From: Desulfoplanes sp.
GTDB lineage: Bacteria; Desulfobacterota; Desulfovibrionia; Desulfovibrionales; Desulfomicrobiaceae
Assembly: GCA_028708105.1 (NCBI GenBank)
Contig: JAQVZR010000157.1
Coordinates: forward strand, 1-5,467
DNA: 5,467 nucleotides
Direction: 5' to 3'
Shown piece after piece: positions 1-5,367 of the stretch; within the stretch, counting starts at the first letter, position 1, and every line of letters starts with the position of its first letter. The notes under the pieces are model-generated. The model was not told the DNA's origin and searched no databases. It saw nothing but the letters and a program-made list of their open reading frames with translations. Both the position numbers and the translations under genes were made by a program.

Positions 1-309
1 TCTGTGGGCATAGAGATTAGCGATCACCGCCGTTTCCCGCCATGGAAGCAGAGGCAGCTTGTCCCGTACAAAGGCTTCCACCCCAATATTCTGGAGCCCT
101 ACGGCATTGAGCATCCCGCACGGAGTCTCGGCCACCCGGGGCGAAGGATTGCCCTGCCGGGGCAGAAGGGAAAGCCCTTTGACCACGATGCCGCCAAGGG
201 TGCTCAAGGCACCGAACTGCTCAAGCTCAACGCCATAGCCAAAGGTCCCTGATGCCGTGATCACGGGGTTTTTGAGCTTCAGCCCGGCAAAATTTACAGA
301 AAGATCCAT
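1..309 (-). CDS. pyrD: Dihydroorotate dehydrogenase, class 1B catalytic subunit (N-terminal part, cut by window edge)
   Basis: This is the first 103 codons of a PyrD-type FMN flavoprotein, which oxidises dihydroorotate to orotate in pyrimidine synthesis in the cytoplasm. Seen in the sequence: the opening [20 protein letters not shown], the ASGTFGYG turn at residues 19-26, the VVKG segment with Lys44 at a flavin-contacting position in the family, and the run [24 protein letters not shown] at about 51-74, which is diagnostic of class 1 enzymes and closest to the 1B (PyrDB) type. The active-site cysteine lies beyond the window. The ATG at 309 is supported by AAGGA six bases upstream. Class 1B enzymes usually work with the PyrK electron-transfer subunit. 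No pyrK lies upstream here, so it must be downstream or elsewhere. The reading frame is intact to the edge. Confidence 0.95.
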   Translation of the reverse strand, partial: MDLSVNFAGLKLKNPVITASGTFGYGVELEQFGALSTLGGIVVKGLSLLPRQGNPSPRVAETPCGMLNAVGLQNIGVEAFVRDKLPLLPWRETAVIANLYAHR

Positions 310-395
310 GTACGTTCCTTGATTCACCACTGAAAGTGGCGTGATAAATAATATACGATATAGTATTTAAACCAAACCACGTTTGAGGGATTGAG
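310..395 (-). promoter_or_regulatory. AT-rich leader and probable promoter region of pyrD
   Basis: The 86 bases upstream of the pyrD start hold a ribosome binding site (AAGGA, positions 320-316) and, further up, an AT-rich stretch (about 343-373) with several TATATT-like hexamers that could serve as a -10 box. No convincing -35 partner with 16-18 base spacing was found. Between the two lies a small imperfect dyad: CCACT at 327-331 pairs with AGTGG at 335-339, and the outer TCA (324-326) and TGA (342-344) pair across a two-base bulge. It could be an operator or a leader hairpin. This is inference from position and composition only. Confidence 0.3.
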
Positions 396-396
396 T

Positions 397-509
397 TTTT
401 TTCACCGCGAAGAACGCTAAGGAACACGAAGAAAAGCAACAAAATAAAGCTCAATCTATCCCAGATTCTTCACCCTTCGCGTTCCTTCGTGCCCTTCGCG
501 GTGAAAAAA
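397..509. repeat. Large inverted repeat of CGCGAAG-type units
   Basis: Positions 397-431 and 475-509 are reverse complements over 35 bases with five mismatches, around a 43-base spacer. The outer 16 bases (TTTTTTCACCGCGAAG) match perfectly. Each arm is itself built from units of nine or ten bases resembling CGCGAAGRR or CACGAAGGAA. From memory, dispersed sequences of the form TTCACCGCGAAG...CGCGAAG are common intergenic repeats in Desulfobacterota and related genomes. The pair could fold into a long cruciform or RNA hairpin about 90 bases upstream of pyrD. A shorter, decayed copy (TTCACCGCAAGAA) is at 2871-2883. It is not an obvious terminator, because the loop is long and no U-tract follows the minus-strand stem. 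Confidence 0.85.
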
Positions 510-723
510 GAATTGAACAGTGATAACCTGTTCGAAAACTATGGGTCTGAAACTGGGTTTGGTTTAATATATGATGCAGGATAAAGGATATACGAGGGGA
601 CGACGTTAGCACATGGGTCAATTCCAGGCTGGCATTCATTCTACTCGGATTTTGTTCTTTTCGTCCTCCTGTCTCCCGTCTCCTGACCTATATCTTTTAT
701 CCTATATCCTACATCCTTCATTT
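510..723. other. Non-coding interval with inverted heptad arrays
   Basis: The space between the small ORF and pyrD (310-723 in all) holds no supportable gene on either strand. The plus-strand open frame that crosses 613-957 runs through repeat sequence and antisense to the small ORF, so I treat it as chance. Between the CGCGAAG inverted repeat and the 3' end of the small ORF lie two oppositely oriented 7-base arrays, listed separately. The 60 bases between them (604-663) and the stretch 510-573 show nothing I recognise. Confidence 0.5.
574..603. repeat. Short 7-base array, inverted partner of 664-726
   Basis: Four successive heptads (ATGCAGG, ATAAAGG, ATATACG and AGGGGAC) run from 574 to 601 and end in GGACGA at 598-603. 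The reverse complement of 661-720 carries the same order of motifs: GATG-AGGATA, then GGATATA or AGATATA, then GGACGA. It has extra units, so the two arms look like inverted copies that differ by insertion or loss of heptads. Confidence 0.5.
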
Positions 724-726
724 TTA
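664..726. repeat. 7-base periodic array, nine units
   Basis: Nine heptads in unbroken phase start at 664. The sequence changes along the array. The first part is GTCTCCC or GTCTCCT (671-684), the middle is degenerate (685-698), and the last part is ATCCTAT, ATCCTAC and ATCCTTC (699-719). The array touches the stop codon of the small minus-strand ORF (TAA at 726-724). It has a shorter inverted counterpart at 574-603. Confidence 0.65.
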
Positions 727-996
727 TTTCCCGAACAACACCGCACTTTCATCCGGATGCACCATACCCATGGCCGTCATCCTCACACGCACAAAACGGT
801 AATCCCGGATCAGGGGATAGACCAGCACGATACGCAACAAAACTTCCCACAAAGGTTTCCCCAAAACAGACTGAAACCGCCCTTCCCACCACAGGTTATT
901 CACACCGAAATGCCGGGTGCGCAAAACAAGATGGGCCCCGATCCGCCAGTGGGCTAAAGCAAAACATAATTTTTTATATAACATATCCGCTCGCAT
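724..996 (-). CDS. Uncharacterised 90-residue protein
   Basis: I do not recognise this gene with confidence. It encodes 90 residues, basic and rich in Trp and Arg, with a hydrophobic helix-like stretch near residues 50-62 (WEVLLRIVLVYPL) followed by an alternating segment (FVRVRMTAM, 68-76) that looks like a beta strand. The ATG at 996 has a good AAGGA nine bases upstream and shares an ACGT-containing leader with pyrD and dppC, which favours this start over the longer GTG-initiated frame from 1068. The C-terminal half (GRFQSV, then a helix, then VRVR, then HPDESAV) is faintly reminiscent of dihydroneopterin aldolase (FolB), but the Lys-Pro of that family is missing and the N-terminus does not fit. 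It could be a decayed or lineage-specific gene. It lies between recN and pyrD on the same strand, about 220 bases after recN. Confidence 0.45.
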   Translation of the reverse strand: MRADMLYKKLCFALAHWRIGAHLVLRTRHFGVNNLWWEGRFQSVLGKPLWEVLLRIVLVYPLIRDYRFVRVRMTAMGMVHPDESAVLFGK

Positions 997-1032
997 GTTC
1001 ACGTATCCTTGATTCCAGCATCTTCTTTTCAC

Positions 1033-1048
1033 GGCGTATACATACGCC
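1033..1048. repeat. Perfect short dyad in the leader of the small ORF
   Basis: GGCGTAT at 1033-1039 and ATACGCC at 1042-1048 form a seven-base stem around two bases (or six pairs with a four-base loop). It lies 37 bases upstream of the ATG at 996. No T-run follows on either strand, so it is not a standard terminator. A protein-binding site or RNA hairpin in the leader is possible. Confidence 0.35.
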
Positions 1049-1189
1049 AAGCACCTCCGCAACATCACGAATCATGGAGCACAACAGCCCAGGCATCCTG
1101 CGCCCATCCCCTGCAACGGACTCCTGTTCCCACGGCACTGCCTGCTATCATGTCAAGGATTACATGTCGTATCAACGATCCATAATGCT

Positions 1190-1234
1190 TTGGTGAAAAC
1201 ATAGCTACTTTTCCTGTATCTATTTTTTCACCAA
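1190..1234 (-). terminator. Inverted repeat spanning the recN stop codon (possible weak terminator)
   Basis: TTGGTGAAAA at 1190-1199 and TTTTCACCAA at 1225-1234 are perfect reverse complements over ten bases, with a 25-base loop that contains the recN stop codon (TAG, 1222-1220). On the minus-strand transcript the 3' arm begins with TTTT but no U-tract follows the stem, so intrinsic termination would be inefficient. It may instead protect the 3' end of the message, or be coincidence, since one arm is coding. Confidence 0.25.
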
Positions 1235-2818
1235 TTCCCTGGCCAGCATCAGCCCCTTATCTCCGCCCCCGGCCATCCGGCTCAGTTCATCAACGACCTC
1301 ATTGTCAGCGAGGCAGCGGCACAGGGTAAAAGTCTGGGTGTCGCGGACCTCTTTACAGATATAAAAATGACGTTTAGCCATGACAGCCAATTGCGGCCAA
1401 TGGGTAATCAGGATGACCTGCTGGCGGGTGGACAGCTCGCGGATGCTCTTGCCAACCTTGTTCAGGGTGATGCCCCCGATCCCGGAATCAACTTCATCAA
1501 AAAGCAGAGTGGGCATTTCTTTTTCCCCCCGCAGACCAACCACGGCAAGCAAAAAGCGGGACAATTCACCGCCCGAGGCAATTTTATCCAGAGGCTGGGG
1601 CGGCTGACCCGGATTGGGAACCCAGAGAATGCGCGGACGGTCTTCAATAATCCCCGGATAAATTTCCTTCCTCTGAGATGCAAAAACGATCCTGACCTTG
1701 TCGGAAAATCCCAGCTCCTTAAGGCTGACTTCCAGACGCTCCTGAAGAATTTTCTGGGCACTGGCACGTGCGGTATTCAAGGTGGTTGTCAATACACGTA
1801 ACTGTTCCGCCTGTTCTGTTCTCTGGCGTTCGAACTGGGCCAGCTGCAGCTGGCTTTGGTCAAGAAAAGAAATATTTTCATCAATCTCCTGTTCCAGATC
1901 CAGGATTTTTTCCAAAGGCCGTTTGAGCCTGCGCTCAAGCTGGGTCAATTTCCACAGACGGGATTCAATACTTTCTAATCGGTTCTTGTACTCGAAATCC
2001 ATGGGCACGGCACGCAGTTCCCGATCCAGTTCCAGCATCGCCTGCCTGCTTTCCTCCAGTTGGGAACCAAACAGGGTGAATCTGTCGTCGATGCGGGCCA
2101 ACGACTGCACCTGCCGTTGCAATGTTCCCATACCTTCCAACAGAGAAAATTCCTGGCCGTTGATGATTTCCAAAGATTGCTGAACCAGATCCCTGGACTG
2201 TGCCTGAGACTGAATAATCTTTTTTTCAGCCATAAGCACATCTTCTTCACCCGGCTTGGGGGCCACTTTTTGGATTTCCTCCCGCTGGTATTCCAAAAAA
2301 TCCCGTTTATCCACCAACCCTTTGACTTTAGACCGAATATCCTCTTCCCGGGCCATGATCTGAGCGATTTCTCGAAGGACTTCGGCATGTCTGTCCCGGA
2401 TAGAAGGATCAGCCAAAAAACCATCCACGATGCGTGCATGATATGCCGGCCGCAAAAGCTTTTGCTGACCGTGCTGGCTGGTATGGATCAGCAGCCGGGG
2501 CTTAAGGGCCTGCACCTTTTCCTGGGAACCCAGGACATCATTGATGTAAATCCGACTCCGCCCGGTTTCGGCAAAAATCTCCCGGCGCAGAATGACCTCG
2601 TCCCCATCCAGGACAAAAACCGCTTCCACTTGAGCCTTGTCCCGCCCCGCCCGGATCATGGATGCAGATATCTTCTGCCCCAGAATAAAATCCAGCGCAC
2701 TAAGGATAAAGGACTTGCCTGCCCCTGATTCTCCGGTGAGCACATTAAGGCCGGACGCAAAATCCAGCTCAACATCCTCGATCAGAGCAAGATTTCTGAT
2801 GCGCAAAAATTCAAGCAT
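1220..2818 (-). CDS. recN: DNA repair ATPase RecN
   Basis: RecN is an SMC-like ATPase that holds and organises DNA near double-strand breaks during RecA-dependent repair in the cytoplasm. The 532-residue product is close to the usual 550. Visible features in order: an N-terminal ATP-binding half starting MLEFLRIRNLALIEDVELDF; Walker A GESGAGKS at 29-36; the IHTSQHGQQKLL segment (111-122), matching the family's HGQ(H/Q) motif; a long charged coiled-coil region from about 145 to 370 with a non-helical centre; the ABC signature ASGGELSR at 414-421; Walker B LLFDEVDSG at 438-446 with the conserved GIGG; and the switch histidine in ITHWPQLA (His473). The ATG at 2818 has AAGGA five bases upstream. 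The frame is intact with all catalytic motifs present. The gene sits alone between dppC and the small ORF. I found no recognisable LexA box upstream, though recN is SOS-regulated in many bacteria. Confidence 0.97.
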   Translation of the reverse strand: MLEFLRIRNLALIEDVELDFASGLNVLTGESGAGKSFILSALDFILGQKISASMIRAGRDKAQVEAVFVLDGDEVILRREIFAETGRSRIYINDVLGSQEKVQALKPRLLIHTSQHGQQKLLRPAYHARIVDGFLADPSIRDRHAEVLREIAQIMAREEDIRSKVKGLVDKRDFLEYQREEIQKVAPKPGEEDVLMAEKKIIQSQAQSRDLVQQSLEIINGQEFSLLEGMGTLQRQVQSLARIDDRFTLFGSQLEESRQAMLELDRELRAVPMDFEYKNRLESIESRLWKLTQLERRLKRPLEKILDLEQEIDENISFLDQSQLQLAQFERQRTEQAEQLRVLTTTLNTARASAQKILQERLEVSLKELGFSDKVRIVFASQRKEIYPGIIEDRPRILWVPNPGQPPQPLDKIASGGELSRFLLAVVGLRGEKEMPTLLFDEVDSGIGGITLNKVGKSIRELSTRQQVILITHWPQLAVMAKRHFYICKEVRDTQTFTLCRCLADNEVVDELSRMAGGGDKGLMLARELVKK

Positions 2819-2847
2819 GGCCTTCCTTGGTCAAAAAAATGGGTTAA

Positions 2848-2875
2848 AGTTCGCAGTTCAACGTTCACAATTCAC
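2848..2875. repeat. Four-unit 7-base array upstream of recN
   Basis: Four imperfect heptads lie in phase: AGTTCGC, AGTTCAA, CGTTCAC and AATTCAC, giving a consensus NGTTCAC. They occupy the recN leader, 30 to 57 bases upstream of the start. The last unit runs directly into TTCACCGCAAGAA (2871-2883), a decayed copy of the arm of the large inverted repeat at 397-509. A nearby direct repeat of ACAAACAAT (2923-2931 and 2936-2944, period 13) lies just beyond the end of dppC. Confidence 0.55.
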
Positions 2876-2956
2876 CGCAAGAAACTATGATTTTTATTCG
2901 GCATCGCATAGGGGCTGAACCAACAAACAATCAATACAAACAATGTTCATAATCGA

Positions 2957-3796
2957 TCAACGCTGTTTGAGACGGGGATCAAGCAGATCCCGCAGGGTCT
3001 CGCCCAAAAGATTATACCCAAGCACCGTAAGCAGGATGCACATGCCGGGGAACACCGAAAGCCAGGGCGCTATCTCCATGACATCCTTGCCTTCCATGAG
3101 GATATTGCCCCAGCTGGGAACCGGAGGCTGGACCCCGAGGCCAAGGAAGCTGAGGGCCGATTCCGTAAGAATGGCCGCGGCAATGCCCAGGGTTGCAGAT
3201 CCAAGTACCGGGGTCAGGGCATTAGGCAGGATATGCATCCCCAGAATACGTACGATGCTAGCCCCGGAAATACGCGCCGCTTTGACAAAATCGCGTTCCT
3301 TGAGACTCAGGGTCTCGGCACGCACCAGACGGGCCACCCCCATCCAGGAAGTCAGGCCGATAACAATCATGATATTGGTCAGGCTGGGTTCCAGAAAAGC
3401 AATCACCGCCAGGATCAAAAAAAACGAAGGAAAGCAGAGCATCACGTCCACGCAGCGCATGATAATCTCGTCCACAAGACCACCAAAATACCCGGCAACC
3501 AGCCCCAGAACCAACCCGATGGATGCAGAGATCCCCACGGCCACAAACCCAACCCATAAAGAGACCCTGGCCCCATACACCAAGCGGGCAAAGACATCCC
3601 TCCCAAGGGCATCAGTCCCTAGCAGATGGTCACTTCCCGGGGGAAGCAAGATAGCGTTCACATCCAAAGCATTGGGGCCATACGAACAGATCCACGGAGC
3701 CAGCAAGGCCAAAAAGACCATGGTCCCCACCAGAATAACGCCCACAAAAAACAAGCCGTATCTGGAAATAAAAAGCCGCGTTTTCATTGCAAACAT
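2957..3796 (-). CDS. ABC transporter permease, DppC/OppC family (peptide/nickel-type importer)
   Basis: This inner-membrane subunit forms half of the channel of a peptide/opine/nickel-type ABC importer. The 279 residues show a first membrane segment at about 15-36 (OppC N-terminal domain), then the family hallmark LLGTDALGRDVFARLVYGARVSL at 58-80, five further hydrophobic segments from about 80 to 265, and the cytoplasmic EAA loop at about 161-192 (ERDFVKAARISGAS...HILPN), which contacts the ATPase. The end, GETLRDLLDPRLKQR, is typical. The ATG at 3796 is preceded by AAGGA at a rather long twelve bases. The next ATG at 3787 has no binding site. It lies 236 bases downstream of the DppB-type permease and should pair with it. 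No ATPase gene follows, because recN comes next, so the substrate cannot be told; dpp, opp, app and nik are all possible. Confidence 0.95.
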   Translation of the reverse strand: MFAMKTRLFISRYGLFFVGVILVGTMVFLALLAPWICSYGPNALDVNAILLPPGSDHLLGTDALGRDVFARLVYGARVSLWVGFVAVGISASIGLVLGLVAGYFGGLVDEIIMRCVDVMLCFPSFFLILAVIAFLEPSLTNIMIVIGLTSWMGVARLVRAETLSLKERDFVKAARISGASIVRILGMHILPNALTPVLGSATLGIAAAILTESALSFLGLGVQPPVPSWGNILMEGKDVMEIAPWLSVFPGMCILLTVLGYNLLGETLRDLLDPRLKQR

Positions 3797-3916
3797 GGTG
3801 CTACGTATTCCTTTACCTGGCGTAAGGGTACAAACCCCAGAGAAGCCCTGGTCATATTTACGGAAAAAACGATCCTGACCCCCAGCATCTCGGTATCAAA
3901 ACCGTTTCAAAACATT

Positions 3917-4009
3917 TTCTCCCTTCTCCTTTCTCCCTTCTCCTTTCTCCTGTCTCCCTTCCTCCCTTCTCCTTTCTCCTTTCTCCCCGCCTCCCTTCTC
4001 CTTCCTCCC
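3917..4009. repeat. Pyrimidine-rich 7-base tandem array between the two permease genes
   Basis: Thirteen consecutive units cover 93 bases: eleven heptamers of consensus TTCTCCY and two octamers (at 3959-3966 and 3988-3995). One strand is almost pure pyrimidine. In the sense of the dpp transcript it reads as RGGAGAA repeated, which places a Shine-Dalgarno-like GGAG about every seven bases between the dppB stop (4033) and the dppC start (3796). It is non-coding, since the open frames that cross it have repeat-like, low-complexity translations. Such arrays are prone to replication slippage and can adopt triplex structures. Whether this one has a role is unknown. Confidence 0.92.
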
Positions 4010-4032
4010 TGCCGACATCTTGTATCATTCCC

Positions 4033-5022
4033 CTACTTCCCCGCCCTGATCCGGGGATCGGCCAGCGAATACCCGAAATCAGCCAGCATATTCCCGGCCA
4101 GCGTGAGCACGGCACCAAGGACCAGATTACCCATGATCAACGGATAATCCCGGGACATGACCCCCTGATAAAAAAGCTGTCCCAGGCCGGGCAAGGCAAA
4201 AATGGATTCAATGATCACGCTACCGCCGATAAGCCCGGGCACAGAAAGACCCAGCAGGGTAATCACCGGCAGCAGACCGTTGCGCAGTCCATGGTGGAAA
4301 ATGACCGTCCGCGTGGGAAGTCCTTTGGCCTTGGCTGTGAGGATGTAGTCCTGGCGCAGAACCTCAAGCATGGAAGAGCGCATAAACCGGGACATCCCGG
4401 CCAGGCCGGTGATGGTGTACACAAGCAGAGGCAGGGCCAGGTGATTGGCCAGATCGCACAGCTTATCCCACCAGGACAGGGTGGCAAATCCCAGAGATGT
4501 CAGCCCGGAAATAGGAAACAGGGGATAGGCGATACCCAGAAAGAGCATCAGCAGGAGGGCCAGCCAGAAACCGGGCATGGCAAAGCCCACAAACACGATC
4601 ACCGTGGAGATGCGATCGAACCACCCTCCCTGGTAATAGGCGGAAATCACCCCGATGGGGATGCTTATACCCAGGATCAGAAACATGGCCATGATATTAA
4701 GACCCAGGGTCAGGGGCAGGCGTTCTTTGATCTTGTCCCATACAGGGCGGTGATCCCCGCTCATGGACCGGCCAAAATCAAGACGCACGATGCGGCTCAT
4801 CCAGTTGAGATACTGGACATGGACGGGCTTATCCAGACCGTACAATTTTTCCAGGCGAGCCCGGGCAGCCTCGCCGGCCATGGGATTCAAGGTGGTCTGC
4901 AGATCCGTGGGCGATCCAGGCGCCAGATGAATGACCCAGAAACTGAGCACGGTGATGCCGATAAAAACGACCCCGAGCCACAGGATTTTGACCAGAATAT
5001 GTTTAAAAAAAGGAAAGATCAT
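4033..5022 (-). CDS. ABC transporter permease, DppB/OppB family (peptide/nickel-type importer)
   Basis: This inner-membrane permease is the partner of the DppC-type protein encoded next. From the ATG at 5022 it has 329 residues, the usual length. Visible are the first membrane helix at about 11-33 ending in VIHLAPGSP, the periplasmic signature LEKLYGLDKPVHVQYLNWMSRIVRLDFGRS at 58-86, five further hydrophobic segments, the EAA loop at about 218-248 (LRQDYILTAKAKGL...HHGLRN), the IIESIFALPGLGQL segment at 270-283, and the C-terminus ADFGYSLADPRIR. The start is uncertain. The ATG at 5022 places the first helix at the family position but has no clear Shine-Dalgarno. A TTG at 5076 would add 18 residues, with a weak AGGCAGG immediately before it. 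No gene for a binding protein is visible in the 445 bases upstream. Confidence 0.93.
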   Translation of the reverse strand: MIFPFFKHILVKILWLGVVFIGITVLSFWVIHLAPGSPTDLQTTLNPMAGEAARARLEKLYGLDKPVHVQYLNWMSRIVRLDFGRSMSGDHRPVWDKIKERLPLTLGLNIMAMFLILGISIPIGVISAYYQGGWFDRISTVIVFVGFAMPGFWLALLLMLFLGIAYPLFPISGLTSLGFATLSWWDKLCDLANHLALPLLVYTITGLAGMSRFMRSSMLEVLRQDYILTAKAKGLPTRTVIFHHGLRNGLLPVITLLGLSVPGLIGGSVIIESIFALPGLGQLFYQGVMSRDYPLIMGNLVLGAVLTLAGNMLADFGYSLADPRIRAGK

Positions 5023-5134
5023 AGGGATTGTCGGCACGCAGCTGTAGAGAAAGGACAAAATAACGACATAGACCAAACCTGCCTGGCGCTTGGGTGTAAT
5101 TGGCCCATTTCAGGGGAAGAATCAAGACGAGGAA

Positions 5135-5232
5135 AGTGCGCAGTGCGCAGGAGGCAGTACCCAGGGTGAAAAACGGACGGGAGACGGGAGGAAAAAAATG
5201 GAAACAGGAGACGGGAAAACGGAGACAGGAAA
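5135..5232. repeat. Phase-locked, drifting 7-base array upstream of dppB
   Basis: Fourteen consecutive heptads keep exact phase for 98 bases while their sequence drifts. It opens with two identical AGTGCGC units (5135-5148), passes through AGGAGGC and AGTACCC, reaches two identical ACGGGAG units (5177-5190), crosses A-rich units, and ends with CAGGAGA, CGGGAAA, ACGGAGA and CAGGAAA (5205-5232). The plus strand is strongly purine-rich, opposite in orientation to the array at 3917-4009. It is non-coding. Confidence 0.75.
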
Positions 5233-5309
5233 AACAAAAAACTGTCGAGTCCTGAAAAAAAATGTCACTTTTCGAGCTGAATTTTGCTACTTGCCGATAT
5301 CTCAGGAGA

Positions 5310-5323
5310 CAAGGCATGCCTTG
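5310..5323. repeat. Perfect 14-base palindrome
   Basis: CAAGGCATGCCTTG is its own reverse complement. With one mismatched pair the symmetry continues to GAG at 5306-5308 and CTC at 5325-5327. From memory, it resembles a widespread class of dispersed palindromes of the form GTAGAGnC...GnCTCTAC found between genes in several phyla, and the flanks here (GAGAC on one side, CCTCTAC on the other) fit that form. It could also be an operator. Confidence 0.6.
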
Positions 5324-5346
5324 CCTCTACAAAGACTTTCGGCCCT

Positions 5347-5367
5347 GGACTACGGACATCGGATTTC
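5347..5367. repeat. Three-unit 7-base array
   Basis: Three heptads in phase read GGACTAC, GGACATC and GGATTTC. The following bases include CGTCTCC, the same unit type as the array at 664-726. The array is short but consistent with the other heptad loci in this window. Confidence 0.4.

Noticed and set aside
613..957. Plus-strand open frame of 114 codons
   Set aside because: It starts in spacer DNA, crosses the heptad array and then runs antisense to the small minus-strand ORF. Its translation is Pro/His/Gln-rich with no recognisable motif and no Shine-Dalgarno.
1126..1156. TTGACA on the minus strand (1156-1151) as a promoter for the small ORF
   Set aside because: The -35 hexamer is perfect, but no acceptable -10 lies 16-18 bases downstream (GTGGGA is found there), and no sigma-54 spacing fits either.
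2819..2956. A LexA operator upstream of recN
   Set aside because: Neither CTG-N10-CAG nor GAAC-N4-GTTC is present. The GAAC words seen belong to the heptad array and are all in the same orientation.
2943..3878. Plus-strand open frame of 311 codons
   Set aside because: It lies opposite the DppC-type gene, whose family motifs are unmistakable. The translation is Arg/Thr/Ser-rich antisense and it reaches into the repeat gap.
4291..5169. Plus-strand open frame of 292 codons
   Set aside because: It is antisense to the DppB-type gene. The Gly/His/Gln/Asp-rich translation is typical of the complement of membrane-protein codons.
3917..5232. CRISPR array
   Set aside because: The repeats are 7-base units without spacers, and no cas-like gene is present.
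5003..5317. Minus-strand open frame upstream of dppB as a real gene
   Set aside because: Its Ser/Phe/Pro-rich product is a translation of the 7-base array in 5135-5232, and it overlaps the dppB start.
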